Assembly (NCBI RefSeq): GCF_030269545.1
Contig: NZ_BSTN01000010.1
Span: 124,001-188,000 of the forward strand
Length of the DNA: 64,000 nucleotides
Direction of reading: 5' to 3'
Origin: Actinomadura sp. NBRC 104425
Lineage (GTDB): Bacteria; Actinomycetota; Actinomycetes; Streptosporangiales; Streptosporangiaceae
Program-made: the position numbers and the translations under genes
Shown: piece after piece, positions 1 through 8,287 of the stretch
How the letters are laid out: every line of letters starts with the position of its first letter
How positions within the stretch are numbered: the stretch's first letter is position 1
The notes under the pieces: model-generated
Told to the model about the DNA's origin: nothing
Databases searched by the model: none
What the model saw: only the letters and a program-made list of their open reading frames with translations

Positions 1-659
1 ACCGCCAGCCCGGCGACGACGGCGATCCCGACCAGCAGGCTGAACAGGTCCGCGCCGCCCAGCACGCCGAGCCCGATGTTGCCGAGGTAGCCCTCGGTGA
101 ACCCGTTGGACAGCGTGCGCACCTCGTCGGGGAACGGGCCGATGCCCTGGTTGCCCAGCACGGTCAGGGTCAGCGCGCGGAACAGCAGCATCCCCGCCAG
201 CGTCACGATGAACGACGGGATGCCGAAGTAGGCGATCCAGTAGCCCTGCCAGGCCCCGATCGCGGCGCCCGCGGCCAGCGTCAGCAGCAGCGCCAGCGGC
301 CAGGCCACATCGTGGTTGACCATCAGCACCGCGGCGATACCGCCGGTCACGCCGACCACCGACCCCACCGACAGGTCGATGTGCCCGGAGATGATGATCA
401 AGATCATCCCGATCGCCAGGATCAGGATGTAGGAGTTCTGCACGATGATGTTGGAGATGTTCTGCGGCTGCAGCAGGTCCCCGCCGGTCAGCACCGTGAA
501 CAGCACGACGATCAGGGCGAAGGCGATGTAGATGCCGCTCTGCCGGACGTTGATCGTCAGCTGGGACAGCGACCTGCCGTTGCCCGGCCCGGACGACGCC
601 GGGGCGGTCTTGCTCGCGGTCGCGCCGGCGTCGGCGCTCGCGGACGCGGTACGACTCAT
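1..659 (-). CDS. mmsB: Sugar ABC transporter permease, MmsB/XylH type (C-terminus outside window)
   Basis: Integral membrane permease of a monosaccharide ABC importer. The visible 219 codons begin with a hydrophilic, Ala/Ser-rich cytoplasmic tail of about 30 residues, followed by several hydrophobic segments and the typical loop IISGHIDLSVGSVVG of the BPD_transp_2 (RbsC/XylH/MmsB) family. The start ATG at 659 lies 13 bases after the stop of the ATPase gene, so the two are co-transcribed. The rest of the protein lies left of base 1. Pairing with an MmsA-type ATPase and ChvE-type binding protein suggests uptake of several monosaccharides (xylose, arabinose, galactose or glucose); the substrate is inferred, not visible. 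Confidence 0.9.
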   Translation of the reverse strand, partial: MSRTASASADAGATASKTAPASSGPGNGRSLSQLTINVRQSGIYIAFALIVVLFTVLTGGDLLQPQNISNIIVQNSYILILAIGMILIIISGHIDLSVGSVVGVTGGIAAVLMVNHDVAWPLALLLTLAAGAAIGAWQGYWIAYFGIPSFIVTLAGMLLFRALTLTVLGNQGIGPFPDEVRTLSNGFTEGYLGNIGLGVLGGADLFSLLVGIAVVAGLA

Positions 660-672
660 GAACGCCTCCCGC

Positions 673-2232
673 TCATCGAACCTTCTCCTGTTCCTTGTCC
701 TTGGTCATCAGGTACATGAGGCGTTCCTGGGTGGCCTCCGCGCGCGGCACCTCGCCGGTGATCCGGCCCGCCGACATCGTGTAGATGCGGTCGCACATGC
801 CCAGCAGCTCGGGCAGCTCGGAGGAGATCAGCAGGATCGCCTTCCCCTCCCCGGCCAGCCGGTTGATGATCGAATAGATCTCGTACTTGGCGCCCACGTC
901 GATGCCGCGGGTCGGCTCGTCCAGGATCAGCACGTCCGGATCGGTGAAGATCCACTTGGACAGCACGACCTTCTGCTGGTTGCCGCCGCTGAGCTTGCCG
1001 GTGACCGCGCCGACGTCCGGCGCCTTGATGTTCAGGCTCGCGCGGAACTCGTCGGCGACCCGGTACTCCTCGTTGCCGTCCACCCAGCCGCGGGTGGCCA
1101 GCCGCGACAGCCCCGCGGCCGAGATGTTGCGCTTGATGTCCTCGATCAGGTTGAGCCCGTAGCGCTTGCGGTCCTCGGTGGCGTAGGCGATGCCGTGCCG
1201 GATGGCGTCCTGCACCGTGTGCACGTCGATCGGCCGGCCGTCCTTCAGCACGCGCCCGGACGTGCCGACCCCGTACGAGCGGCCGAACACGCTCATCGCC
1301 AGCTCGGTGCGGCCCGCGCCCATCAGCCCGGCCAGCCCGACGATCTCGCCGCGGCGCAGCGTCAGCGACGCCCCGTCCACCACCTTGCGGTCGTGCTGGG
1401 ACGGGCTGTGCACCGTCCAGTCCTCGATCCGCAGCACCTCCGCCCCGATCCGCGGCTCCCGCGGCGGGTAGCGGTGCTCCAGGTCGCGGCCCACCATCCC
1501 GGTGATGATCCGGTCCTCGGTGACGTCGTCGGCCTTGGCGTCCAGCGTCTCGATCATGCGTCCGTCGCGCAGGATGCTGATCGAGTCGGCGATCGCCAGC
1601 ACCTCGTTGAGCTTGTGCGAGATGATCACGCTGGTGATGCCGTCGTCGCGCAGGCCGCGCACCAGGTCCAGCAGGTGCGCGGAGTCCTCGTCGTTGAGCG
1701 CTGCCGTGGGCTCGTCCAGGATCAGCAGCTTGACCTTCTTGGACAGCGCCTTGGCGATCTCGACGAGCTGCTGCTTGCCCACGCCGAGGTCGGCGATCGG
1801 GGTGACCGGGTTCTCCGGCAGCCCCACCCGCTCCAGCAGCTGTGCGGCCTCGTGGTTGGTGTGGTTCCAGTCGATGAACCCGCCGAGCAGGCCGCGCCGG
1901 CGGGCGCGCTCGTTGCCGAGGAAGATGTTCTCGGCGATGGACAGCTGCGGGCACAGCGCCAGCTCCTGGTGGATGATGACGATGCCGCGCTCCTCGCTGT
2001 CGCGGATGCCGGAGAACCGGCACGGCTCGCCGTCGAAGAAGATCTCCCCGTCGTACGAACCGTGCGGGTACACCCCCGACAGCACCTTCATCAGCGTGGA
2101 CTTGCCCGCGCCGTTCTCCCCGCAGATCGCGTGGATCTCACCGCGCCGCACCGTCAGATCGACGCCGGTCAGGGCGTTGACGCCGGGGAACCGCTTGGTG
2201 ATGCCCTGCATCCGGAGGATGTCGTCGGTCAT
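673..2232 (-). CDS. mmsA: Sugar ABC transporter ATP-binding protein, two nucleotide-binding domains (MmsA/XylG type)
   Basis: Cytoplasmic ATPase of a monosaccharide importer, 519 aa, the usual length for fused double-domain ABC proteins such as XylG, RbsA and MmsA. The N-terminal domain has Walker A GENGAGKST (about aa 38-46) and Walker B LLILDEPTAALN. The C-terminal domain has the degenerate P-loop GLAGLMGAGRTE common in this family, the signature LSGGNQQKV and Walker B VLILDEPTRGID. It lies 25 bases after the binding-protein gene and 13 bases before the permease, completing a binding protein-ATPase-permease operon. The SGVYPHGSYDGEIFFDG stretch is characteristic of the multiple-monosaccharide (MmsA/GguA) subgroup. 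Confidence 0.95.
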   Translation of the reverse strand: MTDDILRMQGITKRFPGVNALTGVDLTVRRGEIHAICGENGAGKSTLMKVLSGVYPHGSYDGEIFFDGEPCRFSGIRDSEERGIVIIHQELALCPQLSIAENIFLGNERARRRGLLGGFIDWNHTNHEAAQLLERVGLPENPVTPIADLGVGKQQLVEIAKALSKKVKLLILDEPTAALNDEDSAHLLDLVRGLRDDGITSVIISHKLNEVLAIADSISILRDGRMIETLDAKADDVTEDRIITGMVGRDLEHRYPPREPRIGAEVLRIEDWTVHSPSQHDRKVVDGASLTLRRGEIVGLAGLMGAGRTELAMSVFGRSYGVGTSGRVLKDGRPIDVHTVQDAIRHGIAYATEDRKRYGLNLIEDIKRNISAAGLSRLATRGWVDGNEEYRVADEFRASLNIKAPDVGAVTGKLSGGNQQKVVLSKWIFTDPDVLILDEPTRGIDVGAKYEIYSIINRLAGEGKAILLISSELPELLGMCDRIYTMSAGRITGEVPRAEATQERLMYLMTKDKEQEKVR

Positions 2233-2257
2233 GTCGGATTCCTGTCGGTCGCGCCGG

Positions 2258-3391
2258 TCACTTCAGGCCGACTTTGTCCGCGGTGTAGTAGCCCGTATCG
2301 ATCAGCGCCGTCTTGACGTTGTCCTTGGTGACGATGACCGGCTCCAGCAGCTGGGACGGCACGACCTTGTTGCCGTTGTCGTAGTCCTTGGTGTTGTTGA
2401 CCGTCGGCTTGCCGCCCTTGAGCACGGTGTCGGCCATCTTCACGGTCGCGTCCGCCAGCTTGCGGGTGTCCTTGAAGATCGTGGAGTACTGCTCGCCGGC
2501 CAGGATCGACTTGACCGAGGCGACCTCGGCGTCCTGCCCGGTCACGATCGGGTACGGCTGGCCGGCGGTGCCGTAGCCGTTGCTCTTGAGGGCCGACAGG
2601 ATGCCGATGGACAGCCCGTCGTACGGCGACAGCACGCCGTGCACCTTCGACCCGTCGCGGTAGGCGTTGGTGAGCAGGTCCTCCATGCGCTTCTGCGCGG
2701 TGGCCGGGTCCCAGCGCAGGATCGCGATGGTCTTGAAGTCGGTCTGGCCGCTCTTGACCTTCAGCACGCCCTTGTCGATGTACGGCTTGAGCACCGACAT
2801 CGCGCCGTTGTAGAAGAACGTGGCGTTGTTGTCGTCGGGCGAGCCTGCGAACAGCTCGATGTTGAACGGCCCCTTGGCGGAGCCCTCCGAGCCGTCGGCG
2901 TTCTTGACCTTCAGCCCCACCAGCAGCGAGGTCGCCTGCTGCACGCCGACCTTGTAGTTGTCGAACGTGGCGTAGTAGTCGACGTTCGGGCTGTTGCGGA
3001 TCAGCCGGTCGTAGGCGATCACCTTGATGCCGTTGTCGGCGGCCTGCTGCAGCTGGGTGGTCAGCGTGGTGCCGTCGATGGAGGCGATGATCAGCAGCTT
3101 GGCGCCCTTGGTGATCTGGTTCTCCAGCTGGTTGACCTGCGTGGGGATGTTGTCCTCGGCGTACTGCAGGTCCACCTTGTAGCCGAGCTTCTCCAGCCCT
3201 TTCTTGAGGTTGTCGCCGTCGGCGATCCAGCGCTCGGACGAGCGGGTCGGCATGGTGACGCCGATCAGCGCGCCGGAGTTGTCGGCGGACCTGGCCTCCT
3301 TGTCGATCGTCTTCTCGCTGGACCCGCAAGCGGTCAGCGACGCGGTGAGGGCGAAGGCGGAGAGGACCGTAGCGATGCGCCCGATTCTCAT
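2258..3391 (-). CDS. chvE: Sugar-binding lipoprotein of ABC transporter (ChvE type)
   Basis: Extracellular solute-binding lipoprotein, 377 aa. The signal peptide ends in the lipobox LTAC (Cys22), so the mature protein is lipid-anchored outside the membrane. The Peripla_BP_4 fold is recognisable from VTMPTRSSERWIADGDNL near the N-terminus and VLSPYDGLSIGIL further on, both typical of ChvE/multiple-monosaccharide binding proteins. A strong ribosome binding site (GGAGGAG) precedes the ATG at 3391. It follows the U32-like gene with a 117-base gap and is probably in the same long minus-strand transcript that starts at the LacI-controlled promoter near 6790. Confidence 0.93.
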   Translation of the reverse strand: MRIGRIATVLSAFALTASLTACGSSEKTIDKEARSADNSGALIGVTMPTRSSERWIADGDNLKKGLEKLGYKVDLQYAEDNIPTQVNQLENQITKGAKLLIIASIDGTTLTTQLQQAADNGIKVIAYDRLIRNSPNVDYYATFDNYKVGVQQATSLLVGLKVKNADGSEGSAKGPFNIELFAGSPDDNNATFFYNGAMSVLKPYIDKGVLKVKSGQTDFKTIAILRWDPATAQKRMEDLLTNAYRDGSKVHGVLSPYDGLSIGILSALKSNGYGTAGQPYPIVTGQDAEVASVKSILAGEQYSTIFKDTRKLADATVKMADTVLKGGKPTVNNTKDYDNGNKVVPSQLLEPVIVTKDNVKTALIDTGYYTADKVGLK

Positions 3392-3508
3392 GGGTTACTC
3401 CTCCGGGGTGGGGGCCGCCCGCTCGCGCCGGATGCGCGGGGGCGGTGCTCGGGGATGGGGAGGGGGCTCGGTGGGTCAGGGGGGTTCGGTGCGTCGGAGA
3501 GCGGTGGT

Positions 3509-4492
3509 TCAGGGGGCGGTGAGCGGTGCGGCGGCGCCGGCGGCCGGGAACCGCTCCAGCGGCCCCGGGTCCCGGGAGCCGGGCGGCGACATCCCGCCGT
3601 CGGCGCCGAGCCGGGCGAGGGTGTCCAGGACCAGGCGGCCGCGCCGCACCCGCTCGCGGCCGCTGTCCACCGCCAGCTGCCGCAGGTGGCGGCCGACCGG
3701 GTAGATCGGGGCGGCGTTGCGCAGCCCGAACTTCAGGTAGATGGGGGCGCCGCAGCGGATCAGCTCCGCCGCGTCGTACAGGCGGACGAATCCGCCGAGG
3801 TCGTCGGGCGCCTCGACGTAGAAGTCCATGGGCGCGGCGCTGACCGCGCGGATCTCGGCGATCTGCGCGAGCGTCAGGTCGCTGGGCACGTTGACCGAGT
3901 CGGCGCCCAGGTGCTCCCACACCTGGTAGGACGCCGGGTTCACCGGCCCGACCAGCGCCGACACCTTGAACGTGACGTCGGCGGGCAGCCGGCCGGCGGC
4001 GCGCATGCGGTGCAGCGTCCACAGCACGCCCTCGTCGGCGACCAGCAGCGACGGCACGCCGAGCGCGACGGCCCGCTCGGCCTCCTCCACGCACTGGGCG
4101 AGCTGGTCGCGGCCCCGGGCGCGCGGCCCCGCCGTCGGGTAGGTGCGCGACCCGCCGCCCGGCTCCCACGAGCCGCGCGGGCCGAGGAACAGGCACAGCT
4201 CGATGTCCCGTTCGCGGCAGGCGGCGACCATCTCGGAGATCTCGGCGTCGGTCAGCATCCACACGCCCGACCCCTGGCTGATGCGGTGCAGCGGCACGTC
4301 CAGGCGCTCGCTCTCCTCCAGCACCGCCGCCAGCACGGCCGGGCCCTCGCACGACGGCAGCTCGGTGCGCCAGGTGCCGCCGTCGGGGAAGGCGCGGGCC
4401 GAGCCCGGCGCGGTCTCGGGACGCGGCGGGAATCCCAGCTCGCCGAGCGCGTGCTCGCCGGGCAGCCGCGGGCGGGCGTCGGGTCCGTCCAT
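3509..4492 (-). CDS. U32-peptidase-like TIM-barrel protein of a sugar-acid operon, function unknown
   Basis: Protein of 327 aa resembling the peptidase U32-like proteins found beside sugar-acid dehydratases in actinomycetes. The core (about aa 60-290) alternates predicted strands and helices as in a TIM barrel, with conserved-looking stretches LFLGPRGSWEPGG, SVNVPSDLTLAQI and MDFYVEAPDDLGGFVR. I see no protease catalytic signature, and its reaction is unknown. I chose the ATG at 4492 because GAGGTGA lies 8 bases upstream. The in-frame ATG at 4555, which overlaps the preceding stop, would add 21 codons with untypical low-GC third positions. The neighbours suggest a role in sugar-acid catabolism. 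Confidence 0.75.
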   Translation of the reverse strand: MDGPDARPRLPGEHALGELGFPPRPETAPGSARAFPDGGTWRTELPSCEGPAVLAAVLEESERLDVPLHRISQGSGVWMLTDAEISEMVAACRERDIELCLFLGPRGSWEPGGGSRTYPTAGPRARGRDQLAQCVEEAERAVALGVPSLLVADEGVLWTLHRMRAAGRLPADVTFKVSALVGPVNPASYQVWEHLGADSVNVPSDLTLAQIAEIRAVSAAPMDFYVEAPDDLGGFVRLYDAAELIRCGAPIYLKFGLRNAAPIYPVGRHLRQLAVDSGRERVRRGRLVLDTLARLGADGGMSPPGSRDPGPLERFPAAGAAAPLTAP

Positions 4493-4551
4493 CAGGGGAG
4501 TCACCTCTGCTAGTACTCGAAAGCGGACATCGGACGTGTCATTCGGGGGCG

Positions 4552-5559
4552 TCATCCTGCGTCGGGGCGGAGCAGCACCTTGCCGGCGCTGGGCGACGCG
4601 CTCAGCGCGAGCGCCTTCTCGAAGTCGGCCAGCGGCAGCTCGTGGGTGATCAGGCCGGCGGGCCGCAGCACGCCGCTGTCGAACGCGCGCACCGCGTACG
4701 CCCAGTCGGCCGGGCCCGCGCCGAACACCGTGTGCAGGGTGAGCGCGCGGGTGACCAGCAGCGCGGTCGGCACGGCGTCGGACGGGTCGCCGGGGATGCC
4801 GGTGACGACCACCCGCCCGCCGCGGCGGGCCAGCGCCACCGCCGCGTGCCCGGTGCCGGGTGCGCCCGCCGTCTCCACGACCACGTCGAAGGACTCCTCG
4901 GCGGCCTCGCCCGGCCGGTGGAAGACGGTGGCGCCCGCCGCCAGCGCGGGCTCGCCGCGCTCGGTGCGCGGGTCGATCGCCGCCAGCCGGGCCGGGGACG
5001 CGGCCGCCAGCAGCTGCAGCGCCAGCATGCCGAGCGTGCCGGCGCCGACCACCGCGGCCGTCTCGCCGGGCCGCAGCGCCGCATGCCGCACCGCCGCGGC
5101 GATCACCGCGGCCGGCTCCAGCAGGGCCGCGGCGCGCAGGTCGGCGCCGGGCGCCAGCACGTGCAGCAGCCGCGCCGGCACCAGCAGGTGGTCGGCGAAC
5201 GCGCCCGGGCGGGTGAACCCGGTCTCGTCGTAGCCGGAGGCGCACAGGTTGGGCGCGCCGTTGCGGCACGGCCCGCACACCAGGCAGCCGCGGAACCCCT
5301 CGCCGACGACCCGGGCGCCGACCAGCGCCTCGTCCACGTCGGGGCCGACCCCGGCGACCGTGCCCGACCACTCGTGGCCCGGGACGATCGGGTAGGTGCA
5401 GAAGCCGGCCGGGCGGGCGCCCTCGAACAGCTCGCGGTCGCTGCCGCACAGCCCGGCGGCGGCCACCCGGACCAGCGCCTCGCCCGGTCCGGGCTCGGGC
5501 ACGTCTGCGACGACCAGGCGCGAGCGGCGTGGTTCCTCGACCACCAGTGATCTGCTCAT
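4552..5559 (-). CDS. Zinc-dependent alcohol/polyol dehydrogenase (MDR family)
   Basis: NAD(P)-dependent medium-chain dehydrogenase, 335 aa. The catalytic zinc site is visible as GLCGSDRE near aa 37 and PGHEWSG near aa 60. The structural zinc loop carries four cysteines, CLVCGPCRNGAPNLC, and the Rossmann motif is AVVGAGTLGMLALQ. Its start overlaps the stop of the dehydratase gene by four bases (ATGA), so the two are translationally coupled. In this operon it most likely oxidises a sugar acid or polyol (L-idonate, galactonate or threonate dehydrogenases are relatives), but the exact substrate cannot be read from sequence. Confidence 0.9.
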   Translation of the reverse strand: MSRSLVVEEPRRSRLVVADVPEPGPGEALVRVAAAGLCGSDRELFEGARPAGFCTYPIVPGHEWSGTVAGVGPDVDEALVGARVVGEGFRGCLVCGPCRNGAPNLCASGYDETGFTRPGAFADHLLVPARLLHVLAPGADLRAAALLEPAAVIAAAVRHAALRPGETAAVVGAGTLGMLALQLLAAASPARLAAIDPRTERGEPALAAGATVFHRPGEAAEESFDVVVETAGAPGTGHAAVALARRGGRVVVTGIPGDPSDAVPTALLVTRALTLHTVFGAGPADWAYAVRAFDSGVLRPAGLITHELPLADFEKALALSASPSAGKVLLRPDAG

Positions 5560-6731
5560 GAGCGCGCCTTCTGCGAGTCGGGGCCGGTGCCCCGGCGCAG
5601 GTGCCAGTCCTCGGCGAACAGGTCGAAGTCGGCGTTCTGGCGGGGGAACTCGGCGACCGCGTCCAGGTCGAGCTCGACGCCCAGCCCGGGCCGCTCCGGC
5701 AGCGCGAAGTAGCCGTCGACCACCTCCGGCGCGCCGGCCGCGACCTTCTTGATCGGGGCGTCGGCGAAGTCGTTGAAATGCTCCAGGATCTTGAAGTTGG
5801 GCACGCACACGCCCAGCTGCAGGGTCGCCGCGGTGAGCACCGGCCCGCCCACGTTGTGCGGCGCGACCTGCACGTAGTGCGTCTCGGCGGCGGCGGCCAG
5901 CTTGCGCACCTCGGCGATGCCGCCGAAGTGGCCGACGTCCGGTTGCACGATGTCGGCCGCCTGCCGCTCGAACAGCTCCCGGAACTCGAACCGGTCGTGG
6001 ATGCGCTCGCCGGTGGCGATCGGCAGCCCGGTGTGCGCGGAGACCTTGGCCAGGGCCTTGAGGTTCTCCGGCGGGACGGGCTCCTCCAGCCAGCTCGGCG
6101 CGTACGGCTCCAGCAGCTCGGCCAGCCGGATCGCGGTCGCGGGGGAGAAGCGGCCGTGCATCTCCACCAGCAGTTCGCAGTCGGGACCGACGGCGTCGCG
6201 CACCGCCTCCACCAGCGCGATCGACCGCATCGTCTCCTCGTGGTCGAGTTCCATGCGGCCGGCGCCGAACGGGTCGAGCTTGAGCGCCCGGTAGCCGCGC
6301 TCGACGACCTTCTTGGCGGCGGCGTGGAACTCGTCGGGGGAGCGGTCCACGGTGTACCAGCCGTTGGCGTACGCCTTGACGCGGTCGCGGACCTTCCCGC
6401 CCAGCAGCCGCCAGACCGGCTGGCCGAGGGCCTTGCCGACGATGTCCCAGCACGCCATCTCGATGCAGGCGATGCCGGACATCACGATCTCGCCGGCCCG
6501 GCCGAAGTCGCCGTACTTCATCCGGTGGACCAGGTCCTCCCGGTCGAAGGGGTCGGTGCCGACGATGTGCCGGCGTTCGGCCTCGGCCAGGTAGCCCAGC
6601 AGGGCGTCGGTATGCCCGAGCATGCGGGTCTCGCCCACTCCGGTGAGGCCCTCGTCGGTGTGGACGGTCACGAAGGTCAGGTTCCGCCACGGGGTGCCCA
6701 CGACATGGGTCTCGATCTTGGTGATGCGCAC
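5556..6731 (-). CDS. Sugar-acid dehydratase of the enolase superfamily (DgoD-like)
   Basis: Mandelate racemase/muconate-lactonising-type enzyme, 391 aa, the family's normal length. Metal ligands are visible as Glu190 with His192 (VEMHGR), Glu216/217 (LEEPV) and Glu242 (GERIH), with acid/base candidates Asp265 (QPD) and His292 (APHN). The layout matches D-galactonate dehydratase DgoD, but the first ligand is Glu where DgoD has Asp, so the substrate may be another hexonate. It is the first enzyme gene after the LacI regulator and has its own likely promoter: CATAAT on the minus strand at 6790-6795, followed by an operator at 6777-6790. Confidence 0.9.
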   Translation of the reverse strand: MRITKIETHVVGTPWRNLTFVTVHTDEGLTGVGETRMLGHTDALLGYLAEAERRHIVGTDPFDREDLVHRMKYGDFGRAGEIVMSGIACIEMACWDIVGKALGQPVWRLLGGKVRDRVKAYANGWYTVDRSPDEFHAAAKKVVERGYRALKLDPFGAGRMELDHEETMRSIALVEAVRDAVGPDCELLVEMHGRFSPATAIRLAELLEPYAPSWLEEPVPPENLKALAKVSAHTGLPIATGERIHDRFEFRELFERQAADIVQPDVGHFGGIAEVRKLAAAAETHYVQVAPHNVGGPVLTAATLQLGVCVPNFKILEHFNDFADAPIKKVAAGAPEVVDGYFALPERPGLGVELDLDAVAEFPRQNADFDLFAEDWHLRRGTGPDSQKARS

Positions 6732-6762
6732 GGCCTGTCTTCCTGTTCGCGGCGATCTTGGT

Positions 6763-6790
6763 CAAGCGCTTGTTGGTGGTAGCGCTAACA
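6763..6790. promoter_or_regulatory. LacI operator pair in front of the dehydratase operon
   Basis: TGGTAGCGCTAACA (6777-6790) is a near-palindrome with an AGCGCT core lying just downstream of a minus-strand -10 box (CATAAT). A second perfect 10-bp palindrome CAAGCGCTTG occupies 6763-6772. The first matches two further copies at 7911 and 7957 in front of the LacI gene, so this is the likely operator class of that regulator. Confidence 0.75.
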
Positions 6791-6833
6791 TTATGCCTGG
6801 CACCGATCTCCCCTTGTGTCGCGTCGTTCCTGG

Positions 6834-7880
6834 TCAGCGCCCCGGCGGCGCGGCGGTGCTCTCCCGCACCACCAGCTCGGGCTCCACGGTGCGGCGCGGG
6901 AAGCCCGCGCCCTCCGGCGGCGGGGTCCCGTCGATGCGCTCCAGCAGCAGCTGGAACGCGTGCCGCCCCACCTCGCCGAACGGCTGGCGGACGCTGGTCA
7001 GCGGGGGTGCGAAGTAGGGCGCCTCCGGCACGTCGTCGAAGCCCACCACGCTCACCTCCTCGGGGACGCGCCGGCCCGCCTCGCGCAGCGCGCGCAGCAG
7101 GCCGAGCGCCATCGGGTCGTTGGCGGCGAACACCGCGGTCACGTCCGGGTCGGCGGCCAGCCGGCGGCCCTGCTCGTAGCCGGACCGGGCGCTCCAGTCG
7201 CCGCTCAGCGGCTCGGGGACCTCCCGGCCGTGCTCGGTCAGCACCGCGCGCCAGCCGTCGACGCGCGCGCTGCCGTCGATCCAGTCGGTCGGCCCGGCGA
7301 TGTGCCACACCGTCTGGTGGCCGAGGCTGAGCAGGTGCCGCACCACCCGGGCCGCGCCCGCCCGGTGGTCGACCACCGCCACCGGCGCCGGCACGTCGTC
7401 GCCCACGCCGACCACGACGACCGGGAAGTCCGGCGGCAGCCGCCGCAGCCCCTCGGCCGCCGACTGGTGCGGCGCGATGATCACCACGCCGTCCACCGAC
7501 TGCCCGCGCAGCCGCTCCACCCCGTCCTCGATGGCGCGCGGGGTCAGCGTGCTCAGGCTGGCGATGTTGACCGAGTAGTCGGCGGCGCGGGCGGCCCGCT
7601 CGATGCTGTAGAGCATGGACGCCGGCCCGTACAGGGTGGTGTCGAAGCTGACCACGCCCAGCACCCCGGACCGGCCGGTGGCCAGCACGCGGGCGGCGGA
7701 GTTGGGCCGGTAGTCCAGCTCCCGCATGGCGGCGAGCACCCTGGCGCGGGTCTGCGGCCGCACCTTCTCGGGGGAGTTGAGCACCCGCGAGACCGTCATG
7801 GCCGACACGCCCGCAAGGGCGGCCACGTCCTCCATCACCGCGGCGCGGGGCCGGGCGGGCGGGGGTGTGGCGGCGGTCAC
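6834..7880 (-). CDS. LacI-family transcriptional regulator of the sugar-acid operon
   Basis: DNA-binding repressor, 348 aa. The N-terminal helix-turn-helix (about aa 17-70) reads MEDVAALAGVSAMTVSRVLN, followed by the hinge NSAARVLATGR and a periplasmic-binding-protein-like effector domain (VVGFDDVPEAPYF, TSVRQPFGEVG). The GTG start has an AAGGAGG site directly upstream. It is the first gene of the minus-strand run 7880 to 1. Operators of one class lie before it (7911, 7957) and after it (6777), which predicts autoregulation plus control of the dehydratase genes. The inducer is presumably a sugar acid or its precursor; this is inference. Confidence 0.93.
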   Translation of the reverse strand: MTAATPPPARPRAAVMEDVAALAGVSAMTVSRVLNSPEKVRPQTRARVLAAMRELDYRPNSAARVLATGRSGVLGVVSFDTTLYGPASMLYSIERAARAADYSVNIASLSTLTPRAIEDGVERLRGQSVDGVVIIAPHQSAAEGLRRLPPDFPVVVVGVGDDVPAPVAVVDHRAGAARVVRHLLSLGHQTVWHIAGPTDWIDGSARVDGWRAVLTEHGREVPEPLSGDWSARSGYEQGRRLAADPDVTAVFAANDPMALGLLRALREAGRRVPEEVSVVGFDDVPEAPYFAPPLTSVRQPFGEVGRHAFQLLLERIDGTPPPEGAGFPRRTVEPELVVRESTAAPPGR

Positions 7881-7909
7881 GTGACCTCCTTCACGTCGGC
7901 GTGCCCCGA

Positions 7910-7970
7910 ATGTTTGCGCTAACGAAACGTGCTGTCAATACCCCTGAAAAAACCCCTGATAGCGCCAACA
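7910..7970 (-). promoter_or_regulatory. Promoter and two operators of the LacI gene
   Basis: On the minus strand a consensus -35 TTGACA (7933-7938) is followed after 17 bases by AAACAT (7910-7915). The operator TGTTTGCGCTAACG (7911-7924) overlaps the -10 region. A second copy, TGATAGCGCCAACA (7957-7970), lies upstream of the -35. The two are 46 bases apart. The stretch 7971-8180 that follows is GC-rich and holds no gene I can support. Confidence 0.7.
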
Positions 7971-8186
7971 TCCCGACCCGGGGCGGCGGCGGACCCCGCC
8001 CGCGCCCCGCCGTCCCGGCCGCCCACCGCGCGCGGCAGGCCCCGCGCACGAGCCCATCACGCAAGCCTCCCGCCGTCCACCCGCCGCGCCCGGCGGTGAG
8101 TCGACGGGGGCGGCGCGGGGCGGGGACCCTCGCTGCCGCGCCTCCGGGGCCGCGCGGCGGCGGCTGCGGGATCGTCGGGACGGGCG

Positions 8187-8232
8187 TTGACGGGGGAGGA
8201 ATGGGCGTCTACAGTCGCGGCAAGCGCTTTCC
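8187..8232 (+). promoter_or_regulatory. Promoter with LacI-type operator before the GH43 pair
   Basis: TTGACG (8187-8192), a 17-base spacer and TACAGT (8210-8215) form a good sigma-70-type promoter. The operator GGCAAGCGCTTTCC (8219-8232) lies exactly over the expected transcription start. Promoter, spacing and operator are repeated almost exactly at 31523-31569, where no gene follows. Confidence 0.8.
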
Positions 8233-8287
8233 TGTGGCATTTCGCGAAGTGCCGGATCCGTCAGGCCGTGACCTGAGGAGTTCCGCG

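Noticed and set aside
656..4513. Several long frames on both strands over the ABC transporter and U32-like genes
   Set aside because: They are shadows of the minus-strand genes in other frames, without domains, start sites or plausible composition.
4493..4555. Upstream start (ATG 4555) for the U32-like gene
   Set aside because: It overlaps the previous stop attractively, but the 21 extra codons use untypical third bases and lack family similarity, while GAGGTGA stands correctly before ATG 4492.
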